Shown: positions 1 through 11,427 of the stretch, in pieces
Numbering within the stretch: the first letter of the stretch is position 1
How the letters are laid out: each line of letters starts with the position of its first letter
Origin: Ceratodon purpureus
Lineage: Eukaryota > Streptophyta > Bryopsida > Pseudoditrichales > Ditrichaceae
Assembly (NCBI GenBank): GCA_014871385.1
Contig: CM026433.1
Span: 6,087,585 to 6,151,584, forward strand
Reading direction: 5' to 3'
Length of the DNA: 64,000 bases
Notes under the pieces: generated by a model
Told to the model about the DNA's origin: nothing
Database searches by the model: none
What the model saw: the letters and a program-made list of their open reading frames with translations, nothing else
Made by a program: the position numbers and the translations under genes

Positions 1-333
1 GCATTATTTAACAGCCTTCACATCGGTGTTGCCCCTGGACTGGTGAGTCACGGTGAATTATGTTATTTCCCCAGCACAGGCTCTCTGCGTAGTTCCTTCA
101 CGTCGGGACAGTTTATCCTTTACTAATGGATGATATTACTTTGTGTGCCAAGTATTGAGCCAGGATCCTAGAACAGTTTCTTGCTTCAGAGATTGAGCAT
201 AGCATACCAAGTCAGATTGATTCGAATTTTACTAACTGCGCTAAATTTGATGTGTTAACAGGACCCAAATGTGAACAATACTGTGTGTGCATGAACATTC
301 TACTCTGAATCTGCCCAAGCAACACTTTGCCTG
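1..333 (+). pseudogene. AP-2 alpha-adaptin 3' fragment, left copy
   Basis: Alpha-adaptin is the large subunit of the AP-2 clathrin adaptor that sorts cargo at the plasma membrane. Bases 1-42 encode LFNSLHIGVAPGL of the C-terminal appendage region, followed by a GT donor. A second exon at 262-333, after a TTAACAG acceptor, encodes the DPNVNN...TFYSES segment but has an in-frame TGA after VCA, where the right-hand copy (58649-58720) is open. The final appendage exon is not found in either copy. The copy is cut by the window edge, so the rest may lie to the left. The nonsense codon argues that this copy is dead. Confidence 0.8.
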
Positions 334-613
334 GTACATAGTTTTATCTTATTACTACTTTTTCCCTCTCATTCTCATTTTCGCTTGATTCGCTTTGAGG
401 ATGTCCGAGAACGATTTTTATCCTCAAATATTCTGAAATAGCGTAGAGGTTGGGTGCTCCGGTTTTAAGAATATACCATACAAGCCACTTGTTTCGGACA
501 AACTAGTGTTGAAATTGAATTGCTGGATGACACATCTAGACATGTCTAAAGAATTACGCAATGGCACGTGATACTTTTTGTCAAATTTCGAATTATTTTT
601 GTAGGATTCTGTA
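1..613 (+). repeat. Left arm of a long inverted repeat
   Basis: Bases 1 to about 613 match the reverse complement of about 58376-58980 nearly base for base, with scattered substitutions and small indels. The arm begins inside an alpha-adaptin exon, so it may continue left of the window. Similarity stops near the sequence TTATTTTTGTA. The repeat carries the last recognisable adaptin exons plus about 280 bases of 3' flank, so the duplication included introns and flanking DNA and was not RNA-mediated. Confidence 0.9.
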
Positions 614-789
614 GGAGGATTGTAGCAGCAACAACAAATCTCTTGATGTCAGACTTAGAGCATGTCGTTCGGGTATCAAGAAATTGAGTGGGGCTGGATA
701 ATAGTGCCGGTCTTGGAAACATGGTAGAGATCCTAGAAATTGTAAGCGGAATCTGACGCGCTCTTGGTACAGTTTGCAGTGTTCAGGGG

Positions 790-3700
790 ATGGGTAATTC
801 GAAGAAAGCGCTTCAGAGGGCGACTGTCCCCCAACGGCGGGAGCTGAGATTGGAGTACAGCCAACGTCGGGAGCTGGAAATCTTGGAACATGCCGAGCAG
901 GAGCGGGTGCGTGAACTCAGGTATGCCTATTGTACATGTATAGTCGGAGAGCTTCAGGTCTAGCGAGAGCTGTGGGATTGTGGGTTAAAGCGCTGTATTT
1001 CACCAGGAGTGGCGGGAACTTTTATGGGAAGGAAGCAAGGGAAGGGATGTTCATTGAACCACCTATGTACTAACCTGAGGATAACGCGCTTACCATCGCA
1101 GGGCTGCTCAGAAGCGGGAACATCACCGGGCATGGCGCACACGGAGAGCGTCAACTGAGGTACGGGGTGGTGTTGGCGGCGGCAGTGGAGAGGGTCCTTC
1201 CGGGGCACAAGCCGAGGAATACCCGCCAGTGGGAGAGCAGGGACATGAGAATGCTGAGGTGCCGCATACGTTGGAGGAGAATGATGGCGCACCGTCCACC
1301 GGGGAAGACTCCGTGGAGGAACCTGTGATTGGCACTCAGACTACAGAGTCAGAAGGAGCTGATGGCGACGAAATACAGGGCGCCATAGTGACCCCCCGTA
1401 ACCGAAAGTGCTCATGGGCAGCTTCCAAGGTCATGAATGACCTCATGCGAACCCTGGATGCAGGGCTCTCCGAAGAGGAGAAGAGAATAGTGTTGCGCAA
1501 GTGCTTGGCTGATGAACGGATTCGCGCCCTGGACCCCGAATTGACTACAGCTGTCCAGAGGGTGCGCGCTGGGGTGCCCATGCTCGGACAGAGTTTGAGA
1601 GGGGCATTGCAGACCATACGGTCCACATGCATACAGGGGAAATCAAAGGTGAGGAACATTGTGCTGACGGCTGCTGTCTCGAAGGGCGATTCCCAGAGGA
1701 TGATTTCCAAGGCTTTAGGAGCGTCTCGGTATCTTGTACGAAAAGCTTTCCATCGGCGTGCTGAAGTTGACGAAACTGGGGAAAATTTATGGGCCGGGGG
1801 GGACAGAAAACGGCGTAGCGACGCGCTCAGTGTGGAGGACCAGTCTGCCGTCTGTGGCTGGTGGGAGACGGAGACAACGGTCTCCCCGAACTCAAAAGAT
1901 GTGAAGAGGCGTCGGATAGGACCGAAGGAGCACGAGGAACATGCGACTCATTACTTACAGGTTTCACAGGTACAGTGATACCCGGACCTGGAGGGACTGT
2001 GACAATACCCCCCTGTAATGACAACTGACCTCCCCATTTCAGCACCTCCTCAGTTAGACACAATTCATTGATCACCTCTTTGCTTGGAAATCTTGTGTGC
2101 ATGTGTGAGTGAGTGAGTGAGGTAGGGAGGAAATGCGCTCCATTTAAGCCCGTCGACAGGGATATGGCAAGCGTTATCCCACTAGCTTTCTGTGCCTTTA
2201 AGTGCCCAGTCACCGTGTGGACACAATTTTTACATGGGAGTAGGTACTCGGTTGCCAAAGTTGCCATCGGAATTTCGGTGTCGATTTTGCTGCTGGGTGT
2301 GACGTCTTCTGGAGCAAACATTTCAGTCGCTGCGTTCGGTAATCCACTTCGACTGACCTGGTTGTTGAAGTTCTATACACTTTGGGTAAGCATCCTTGCT
2401 TCCGGCCGAGACTTTACGTGCGTAGTTGGATTGTGATGGTTACTGTTGCATATTGATCCGTTTATCCTGTCATAGAATAACCCGTCAGCAGGTTCTAGAA
2501 CTGCTGTTGAGTTATCTCTTCAAAACAAATCAGTGCTATTCTAGTGGGTCCCCCTGAAATTAGATTCGCAGTAATTAGAGTTTGCCCTGGAAGTCAGTCA
2601 CTGAGGTTTCACATATGTGGGGTACTGGCAATTTCGACACTGCTGCTATGCAGAGGTTCTGGAAAGCGACGAAGGTTGGGACACAAACATATAGGTGGAA
2701 GTGGTTGTTTAGAATTTCTGTTAGGAATGAATGTAAGAAATGGTTCTGATGATTCGTTCTTCGTATTTCTAGGTGCAGCATCAGGATAATTATGTCTCCT
2801 CGTCATGGTGGCCAAGGAGACGCGTTGCGGACCTCTCGTTGCGTGGATGCCAGTGATACCATGGACCTTGCAAGAGAGCCGAGACTGGATCTGTGATGGA
2901 AATGAGGAGTTCCGCAGTGGTTGGAAAAGAGCCTGTGGCTGCCGAGGTTTAGCAGTAGGCAGTACTTAGCTTTCGACCAACGCAGATGAGATCAGAGTCT
3001 GCGGGACTCTCGGGCAACAGTGGATTGGCCTTGCAACAATCTGAGCGTCGCAGCTCCTGTCGACCAGTGCGGGGACGGTTGACAGTTGGAATTGAGAAAG
3101 AAGCCCCACTGATCTCCATGTTGTGTCTGAAAGTAATTCTCTCTGTAATGGCAGGTTCAGATTACACGGCGTGAGCATGTGGCGGCATGGGATGGTAGTA
3201 CAGTGGCACCAAAGTTACTACCTACGACATACTCTCATTCAGTTTGTGTGCATGTGTGTCTGCTCGCAGTTAGAATTTCACACGCGGTTCAGGGAAGCCA
3301 ATGAAGAAAGCAGCGTGGGGCTCAGGGCGTTCGAGTTACTGAAGCCTTTCTACGTGAGGAGGCTGAAAGAGCGAAATACGTGCGCGTGTAAATACCATTG
3401 TGAAGTTGCGGAGCTCAGAGTCGGTTGGAATAACATGCGGACAGCGACAAAAGGAATTCATGGGCGCCACTGTGAATGCACGTGCGACGTATGCGCAGCT
3501 CCGGAACATGGACATCCAGCAGGGGAGGGGCAACCCAGCACGTGCCGTGCGGACCTGGCTCACTTTACCGGACTCACTGATATGTGGCATAGTGTCTTGT
3601 GCCCGGTGGAAGAGGACGGATGGCATGCGCAAAACTGCGTCAAGGGCTTGTGCGACCTCTGTGGGGTTGATATGCTACAGTTGTGTCCTAGAGAGGAGGA

Positions 3701-5713
3701 CGGGAATATTCCTCTCACAGTGCAGTGGCATAATTTCGAGATGGTGCCGCATGGGAGGACCAGGGCCGGGAAGGAGAACAAGGTGCTGAGGATGATGTAC
3801 AAAACGACGGGAGCGCCAACCTTTCTGGACTACTTGAAGCCGAAATTGAGTGCCTTCATAGTCCACAACTACATTGCCAAGTGGCAAGCAGAGCAGTTTA
3901 AGGTATCCATAGACACTTTTCCTCCTGATTCGATTTTGTCCGCCGTTGATTTTGCAGAGAACTACACCTTCCAGCCGTACCAGGAACCGCAGTCCATGCA
4001 CTGGCTGCAACACCAAATCACCATACTTGTGCATATTTGCTATCGATGGAATCCCGCCTACCTTGCAGACCGGCAATCGAGTGTCCCAAAGCTTTTGACT
4101 GAGTACCATTATTATATTAGTGACGGCATGGAGCACGACACTCTCTTCGTTCAACACTGTTTTGCCCTGCATTGGACCCACATCACCAACAGAGGAATTG
4201 TGCCGAATGAGCACATAGTGTGGTCCGATGGCTGCGCTGCACAGTTCAAGTCTCGGAGGTGCTGGTATCACGTCTCACGGTATGCCCAAACTACCGAGTG
4301 CGTTATTTCTGTCTGTGTTTTTTGTGAAGAGTTCATATGAAGATTACATGCCCAGCATTTAGTCCACAGGGTATTTTGAACCGTCCTACACTGCAGGTAT
4401 CCGTCCACAACTGTTATGCCCGGCTTGCCTAATGGATGCCGGATGGTCTGGTCCTACTTCGGGAGTGGGCACGGGAAGGGTCTCCATGATGGAGCAGGGG
4501 CGATGCTAAAATGTGCAATACGGAGTGAAGAGATGAACTTCGAGTCAAGGACGAAGCTGCAAACTGCCGCTGATGTGGTGAGGTTCTGCAACCGAAAGGA
4601 GCAAGAGGAACATCGAGCCTATGGAAAAGCGAGGAGGAGTCTCATACGATATTTCCATTTGATTGAGCCCAGCTCCGTTGATAGGAGTCGAGACCTGGAT
4701 TGCCGACCGGTTGAAGGGACGAGATCGGTTCACTCCGTGTCTTCTGTGTCTCCAACGCATGTTACATATTTGCATATACGGCAGCTTGCATGTTTTTGTG
4801 CAGAATGCATGGATGACAATCCCATGCTCTGTGCAAAGCAAGGACACGTGCGTCATTGGGCACTGAAAGTGCTACAGCCACTAACTCCAATTCCGGTGAG
4901 AGACTTCTCATTCTTGAACTGCTGTCTTTGCTTTAATGGCGGGATTCTCACGTAGGACTGTTTGAGGAGAGGGAGTGCAGCCGTTGTCGGAATAATGGGG
5001 GTTTGTTTCATGCGTGAGGCTGTAAGTCGATTCTTTGGAAAAATTGGAGGTCAGTCATGCTTACTGTCGGCATGCTGTGCATGTGCTTCCATGTGGAGGT
5101 TGCCTGCACGATGAGACGTGGTGAAGGAGCGAGTGAACCAACGGGGGAGTCATCGGGTTCGCGTGAAACCCAGAATGGCAGAGTCGACGATGCGGGCAGA
5201 GATTCAGGCGAGCTTTTTGTACCAGAGGTCGCTCCGGATGCGGAGAACGCCGGTGCAGAGTTTGAAGATGATCTGATTGACGAGGGCGAGGATGATATAG
5301 AGTTGGATTCGGAGGCCGAGCGAGTGGAAACTGGAGACACGTATGTCGTGTATACTGATCGACCAGAGAATGGCGATCGTTTTTTTCTGGTGCTCTGTGA
5401 CATGCCAGTGCACAACAACAAGGCGACATTCACAGACGGGTGGGGCTGTACGTGGCCGACTGACACCATGTTGATAAGCGGTACATACTATCGGCGTCTC
5501 CCGAGTGTGGGTCGTGACAAGGATTCGTTCATGTATGAACTCCTCGAAAATGAGCCGAAAGCCTGGAATTACTCTCATCTCGTGGTTCAGTCAAAGGTAC
5601 AGTTGCTGCAATACAAGAGCAACAAGAGGAACCCACGGTTCAAGATGTCGGCAGAGACGAGAGAGGAGATCCTGTCCAATGTGGAGGAAAGACAATCGTA
5701 TAACGCACACTGA
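790..5713 (+). CDS. Transposon-type multi-exon gene with DDE-like region and HGKG motif
   Basis: Proposed exons: 790-920, 1102-1960 (or 1969), 3270-4279, 4397-4895, and a last ORF at 5057-5713 whose acceptor is unresolved. The first four join in frame at GT-AG sites. The N-terminus is charged and helical. Exon 2 holds a helix-turn-helix-like ISKALGASRYLVRKAF and ends in EHATHYLQ. Exon 3 has FELLKPFYVRRLKER, Cys/His clusters, then VDFAENYTFQ and WSDGCAAQFKS; exon 4 opens with YFGSGHGKGLHDG. The final ORF has an acidic stretch and a fold resembling a BAH or chromo-like reader (WPTDTM, YYRRLPSV). From memory this order matches uncharacterised proteins scattered through animal and algal genomes and suspected to be transposon-borne. 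The spaced Asp residues suggest an RNase H-like nuclease, but this is inference. The 1.3 kb intron 2 holds a GTGAGTGAGT tract and no convincing exon. Confidence 0.65.
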
Positions 5714-5925
5714 TATTCGATGGCCATGGGCGGTGTGTGTGTACTGGCCATATGAGGGGCACGGGTCTGCGGTTCGTGCTGCGAGTGCGAAGTTGTTAAG
5801 GGAGGACACGCAGGGTATTTGAGGTGTGAACGGCTCATTGCTCTTTTTTCTTCTGGTCAGACCCTGCGTAGTTCACGAGGACGTACTGCATGGGGTTTAA
5901 AATGTGAAAGACTTAATTCAGTTCA

Positions 5926-6238
5926 TCGCGAGACAAGCAACCTGAAGCACAGCCTGGCCGAACAATGAAAGCAGTCTTTCGAGAACAGGGTTAATGGTGT
6001 CTTTAATAAGGCTCGTGATGAAGCCGGAGCAAGTGCACAACGAAGTCTTTCTGAGAGTAACAATCTGAAGGCTGACTTGGTGACAGCTGGCACTGAGCGC
6101 ACATTCATTAATATCTCCCAGGTGACTGCTTCTGTGGGGCAGGAAAATGTCGAGGGAAAGCGACACCTATATGGTTTTCTGGACCCTAGGCTACCACATT
6201 TCACGCAGGCAGACCTCGCGTATATAAAGAAGTCATAG
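5926..6238 (+). pseudogene. RNA polymerase II largest subunit (RPB1) fragment
   Basis: One continuous piece encodes a stretch of the RPB1 core: QPGRTM, then SFENRVNGVFNKARD, SLSESNNLK, INISQ, QENVEGKR and LPHFT. This is the funnel and bridge-adjacent part of the catalytic subunit that transcribes mRNA genes. QPGRTM and SFEN lie in different frames, so there is a 1-base indel near 5967, and in the second frame a TGA stands just before KQSFEN. After LPHFTQADL the match ends and a stop follows. Roughly 100 residues of a subunit of about 1800 are present, so this is a captured, disabled fragment. The flanks show no other RPB1 exon. Confidence 0.85.
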
Positions 6239-7689
6239 TTCTCTGTGATTGATCGATGTTGCACACTCTGGAGAAGAGATTGTGAGTCATTCGAAAATCT
6301 TGAACCATTGCTTCTCTTTGTCTGAAACTCATAATGTTATAAGTTCCATACCTGTTTTGGATAGAAGTCTGGGTGGATTTCCTTGTCCACTTCTGTCATG
6401 CAAATCAGCGTAAGGATTACTTATTAACTTCGTCCTGCTGGCTCTCATGCAGGTAATTCCCGTCGTATATGTTGGCGAGAATTCTGGGTGACATTGAAGA
6501 CGGGATTTCTATGCTCTCTATGCTAACTGCTGTCCTTGCCTGCCTGAGTAGAAGTTGTGTACGGGTACGGAATATGTGACAAATACTCGTGTGTATGGTT
6601 TAGTAGCCACGGTGAAATCAAGCTTGCAATTGGATATTCACTGAAGGAAATACATTTCTGTGACACCAAGTGCTATGGACTCTGAACGAAAGTCTCAACT
6701 GCTTGTGTGTGAATTTCTCTGCTTGAAGTCCGCCTGATGTTAGAAATTCCACGCTGTGTGAACCATGAAATTGCAATAAGCAATGACGTGAGAGAATAGA
6801 TAAAGCAACGGTACTTCGAGAGAACATTAAGAGCTTTTCTGAATGCCTCTGCCTAATGCCATCTCATGGTTTACATAGCGTGGAGTACGCCAGACGAGTG
6901 TGCGACTTGTAGGCCGTAAGTATTTCACATGTCCCTTTTGGTGAAATTAATGACAGGTGATAACAATTGCCTTCGGATAATGATAATTTGGTTAAGAAGG
7001 ACCTGTTAGTTGTGTGTTACATGACTGACGTTTGAACATGGGCTCAAGGTGTGTGATCATCGAACTGGTGATTTGCTGCACACACTCGCGCTTGCAAATG
7101 GTTCCGTACCTCAGATATCAGGAAGATTTCTTGCTCACCAAATTTGTGAGGGTTCTTAATTGGTTGTTCAGTCGTTCTTCCATTGCTGAGCTACATCGTT
7201 CTTCTCAATGTTTTACGACCCTTAAACTCTGTTCTGCTTTTACGTTCCTGTTCCTCAGAATTTACTGAGAGAGCTATTCGAAGTGGAATTCTCACTAACT
7301 CAGAACCAGCCATGGACCACAGTTTCTGACCGGCCGGTAAATACAGGAATTTGTAGGGGCATCAGAAGAAGTGGCGCATGAGGCGTTGCAGAAGATGGTT
7401 CAAGATGGGTTCGTACTGTTCGAAGTGAAGGAGGTGGAATTTGTAGGGACGTCGTTGAGACAGCGGGTGCGGGTGAAGGCGGAGGTCTCAGTCCAGGGAG
7501 CCCGGGAAGGCGATCCCCGTCCACGGAGCCTAGTGCTCATGGGAGTGGTTCAATCTTCATTTTGGCACATTGGGAGCTAGATGTGACCGGATTTTGTGAA
7601 TAGACTGAATCATGTTGAGGAATGTCTTTTGGATTTGCATGTGAAGCGTTGGTATTGTAATGAGCTTCGGTGATGTTGTTTCTTGCATT
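6239..7689. other. No recognised gene
   Basis: I see no conserved protein motif on either strand. Short open frames occur (for example 7371-7580, + strand), without recognisable domains or splice partners. The stretch separates the RPB1 and squalene synthase fragments. Confidence 0.5.
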
Positions 7690-8912
7690 TGGATGCTGTG
7701 GCTAGAGCTGCATTGTATGGGTTTCTGTTACAATTCACTCCTGACTATCTTTCAGATGCGATGGGCTTGTTCCTTCAGGTACGCGTTTCTCTAACTTTCC
7801 CTGCTCTCTGCATAATTTGATGTATTGCACACCTCCGTTCGACTACGTACAATCAATTTGCAGCATTTTTAATCACTTGAACTTTGCTCGTTTAATCACA
7901 CTTTCTGTTGTGTGTGTTCAGAAAACAAATCTCATAAGAGACTACCTGGAGCATGTAAATTCTCAACCTGCACCCCCGCGACGGTGGCCACGAGAAGTGT
8001 GGGTGAAATATGCAGACAAGCTTGAGGTATTCCATGTTTGACGCACGTTTTGTGCTCTCTTTTCATGCTTTTCAGTCCTTCCAATTCGCTTCTGTACTAG
8101 TCAATTGCTATTTTTATGAACACCTGAGTACCTCTTAGAACGACGTTGTTTCACAATCTTGAATATGGTTTCAGCTCCCTTCAATTCCGACATGTAATGC
8201 TCTTGGTCTACATTCTTGTGGGGCTCACTAGAAAATTCGATTCTGCAGGATTTCAAGGATGGAAACAACAACAGGGAAGCTTTACTTTGTCTGAACGAAA
8301 TGGTGACAGACGCTCTCTCACATGGCCTCCACTGTCTTCAATACATGGCCTCTTTGCAAGACCCTGCAAATCTACGATTTTGTGCTATTCCTCAGGTACT
8401 GGCATACAGCAGTCTTTGGTAAACCAACATATTAACTCTCATTGCTACTGTTAAACTTTATTGGCAAGGATACTCAAATTATGTGCTACATTTGTGATTG
8501 TCTTGCGCTGAAGATAGTATCTTGGATGATGATATTAGTGGAGTAAACATTCTTCACAATGTTTGTATGGGCTTCCAGATTACTGCATTGGGAACTCTGG
8601 CCATGTGCTACAACAACGTTGAAGTATTCAGAGGATCTGTGAGACTGAGAAAAGGTGATCAATCTGGATAGCCTCGTTGAACCTGCTTTCTTTTGAAGGA
8701 ATAAACTGGCGATAATGGTTGTGAAGTTTCAAAACATGAAATTGTTCCACGATCTTGTACCGACAATGAATCGTGGAATTGAGTTCGTGTTCAAACATCC
8801 CTTATTGAAGCTGTATGGTATCGCAGGTTTGACGGCCAAAATTCTCGACGTTAAGACTATGCCAGATGTCTACGGAGCTTTTTCTGACTTCACCGGCTTA
8901 CTTTCTGACAAG
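7690..8912 (+). pseudogene. Squalene synthase, internal fragment (five exons)
   Basis: Squalene synthase joins two farnesyl diphosphates at the ER membrane, the first committed step to sterols. Exons near 7690-7778 (AMGLFLQ), 7922-8026 (KTNLIRDYLE, WPREVW), 8249-8395 (LNEMVTDALSH, FCAIPQ), 8579-8654 (CYNNVEVFRG) and 8827-8912 (KTMPDVYGAF) join in phase at GT-AG sites. They cover roughly the second half of the catalytic core. The RDYLE segment corresponds to the second Asp-rich motif, here with one acidic residue fewer than the usual DYLED. The substrate-binding N-terminus, first Asp-rich motif and C-terminal membrane anchor are absent, and the next 3' sequence already leads to an AUX1-like fragment. 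No internal stop is seen, but the piece cannot make an enzyme. Confidence 0.9.
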
Positions 8913-9333
8913 GTATTTCGCTTATCCTTTTTCGCTCCTCGGAATCGATGTGAAGATTTTGTTACACATTACCAGTACTTCATTACTTCTTGAATGTTCT
9001 TATCTTGTACAATGGTCTTAGTGAAGGCAATTTGATGTCCATTCCTCAACATTTAATCCTTTGCAGTTCATATCAGGCGTCATGTCAAAGATTTTATTTG
9101 CTGGTCAGGTTTATGTCAATGTAAATCAATGAGTAAGAGGAAACCGCGAACGTAAGAGCCATCGAACGTTATGTGAACTTCAACTGCGCACCCCATCGCA
9201 GATGAAAGCTTTAGGGGGTGTGCGTCAATATTACTTATGAGGCGCAATGTTCAAAAATTTTACATTTTTCATAGTAAAGAAAGGAAATGGTGAGTCTACA
9301 GCTGATATACACATTCGTTTACATGATTTTCAG
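8913..9333. other. Junction between squalene synthase and AUX1-like fragments
   Basis: This 421-base stretch begins in a squalene synthase intron and ends at the CAG acceptor of an AUX1-like exon. No coding motif is visible. The breakpoint joining the two fragments must lie here, but I see no obvious transposon terminus. Confidence 0.5.
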
Positions 9334-10964
9334 ACCGGTTTTGTGCTGGTCACCCTGCCATATACAATGTCACAAATGGGCTTTGCTTGGGGAAGTGCTG
9401 CCTCTGTCCTGTATGGACTAATAGGATCATGGTGTGTTTACCTTCTGGTATGGCTCTACTTGGAATTCAAGTCTCGCGTAGACTTACAAGGCAAAGTTCG
9501 CCAACAGAACTATATTGTTCAGGTTTGTGCAATTATGTCCCAACTCTCCACACAGAGTTCATCATAATCTCGTGTTAGGTTGCACTGACTGAGAACATGA
9601 TGGATTACTGTTTTTATTAAGTTTGCTCCTCACATTTGTCTTACTTGCGCTTGTGTTGTCAACAAATGGCCAGCAAGTGACAGCAAAGAATCTGCGGCTG
9701 TGTGCAGTACCATGAAGTGATTGGGGAACTAACTGGCAGAGGGGGCCGCAAAATCACCTATTTCTACATTATTCTTACACTTTTTATGGCATCAATCATC
9801 TGTGTCGTGGCGTCTTGAAGGTGGGACTCTTGCATATTTTTCTCTGTCCATTGCAGAAACGAACATAAATCAGTCCTAGTGTGAGATTGCAACTAGTTCA
9901 ACGTGATTTGGAGTAATTTGTCATGGTGTCACAGGTCTAATTACCTGGAGAGAGATTACTAATCGTCTGTTAATGTTGTATTGCTTACAATTTTTCCAGC
10001 AACCTTTATTATGCAAATCCACGTCTGAACAAGAGGGAGTGGACGTACATTGCGGGAGGGGTATCGTTTCTAGCTGTCTTAGTTCCAGACTTTGGTCACT
10101 TCCGCTCAGGTGCCTTCATTGGCGTCATTACCACCACCATCACATCTATCTACTTGCTCGTTGCTGCGCTCTCTTATGGACAGGTCTTTTTCTATCAACA
10201 CTGCCATAGTTATAAGTTTATACTGTTCTGTGTTTGCAGCCTTAGTGATGCATCGTGAATACTTGGACGGATGTACATGATTACTATCTTATGTAATGGA
10301 AGACATAGGAGCCCATCTCCATTACAATCTGTTTTAGAATGCAAATAACTGAGAATTCTCTTATTAGCCAAACAGCATGATTTCTTTTACAACGAATCTT
10401 GATGCCTTGAACTCTGTTTTGATTGTACGGTTTGGTTTCTTTTCTGATGATAAAGAGACCAGGAGTGAAGCATACTGGTGCAAACGACATGGTCGAATTC
10501 TTCTCGGGTGTAGGCAATATCTTGGGCGCATACGGAGGCCACGGAATTACCATGTAAGCTGTTATTTTTAAATACTACAACAGAGTTGATTAATCCTGTG
10601 GAACAGACTTCAGAGATTTGTGCTCAACGTGCACTTTTATAATCCAATCCTCAATACAATGATTCCAATAATGAAGTGCAAACTCCAGAGAAATTCATAA
10701 TTGATAGGAGTGAAGAATAGAGGTTGAGCTCAAGTGGGACGTTTCTGTGATGGCAGAGAGATTCTGGAGACCATGAAGAGGCCATCAGCATACAAGTCTG
10801 TCAACCTCGCAGTCTTTTTCTATGCGCTTCTAGTCACCAGCCCCAGTTCCGTGGCAGTTTACTGGTCAGCTGGTGATATTCTTTTGAAACAATCAAAAGC
10901 CTTCGCCGTTCTTCCCAGTAGTGGATGGCAAACACTGGCCATTGCTACCATCATTGCACACCAA
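9334..10964 (+). pseudogene. AUX1/LAX-like amino acid/auxin permease fragment (five exons)
   Basis: Exons 9334-9522 (TLPYTMSQMG, YGLIGSW), 9708-9820 (YHEVIGEL), 10000-10183 (NLYYANPRLNKREWTYI), 10463-10553 (GVKHTGAND, GNILGAYGGHGIT) and 10757-10964 (EILETMKRPSAYK, AVYWSAGD) follow the order and phase of the plant AUX1/LAX auxin influx carriers, 10-11 TM proton symporters of the plasma membrane. The N-terminus and the last membrane helices are missing. Exon 2 ends ...CVVAS followed by TGA, where the family reads straight on to SN(L/I)YY, so the frame is broken just before the splice site. The sequence diverges from canonical AUX1 (for example GAYGGHGIT instead of YTFGGHAVT), so it may come from a divergent AAAP family member. 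It is a captured fragment. Confidence 0.8.
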
Positions 10965-11427
10965 GTAAGCACGACTTGCCATGACTTGCCCTGTTCAAAT
11001 ATAGTAGAGTTATTCTACATAGTCAGAGATTCCATGGTGCAAATTCAGAGTGATTTATGTATTGTTGGACCATCGGAGCTCCCTGTCGATGGCATAGTGC
11101 ACTACGTTCTACAAACTTTGGCTTTCTTACAGGTTTTGGCGTTGTGCATTCTCCTGGTGCTTGTGCTCCTAATTGTGTCGAAGTGACAGAGAAAAATCCA
11201 GCTGAGTACGTCTGGTATAATAAGTGTACTGTACACGAATGGCTGGATACCTACTCGTGGGTGTAGTAGCTTCGTGCTTTTTCCGCCTCCTGGTTAAATC
11301 TTGAACAGGTGTTGTTCATCCACTTGTTGATGTTTTCCTTCTACTGGCTCACGATGGGCCGGTTCAAGGGCGATGGTTTTTGGTTTCCTTAAAAGGGAGG
11401 CTGGTCCTGAGGAGGAATTTCAGAAGC
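10965..11427. other. Carrier-fragment flank, no gene
   Basis: An open stretch after an acceptor at 11133 does not align in frame with the next expected carrier exon. Nothing else is recognised before the B3 gene stop codon. Confidence 0.45.

Noticed and set aside
2113-2436. Long + strand frame in intron 2 of the first gene
   Set aside because: No domain, not flanked by phase-compatible splice sites, and homologous architecture joins exon 2 directly to exon 3.
7371-7580. + strand frame as an upstream squalene synthase exon
   Set aside because: The sequence does not resemble any part of squalene synthase and the phase is unsupported.
11133-11280. A sixth AUX1-like exon
   Set aside because: The acceptor is good, but neither reading frame matches the expected carrier sequence or phase.
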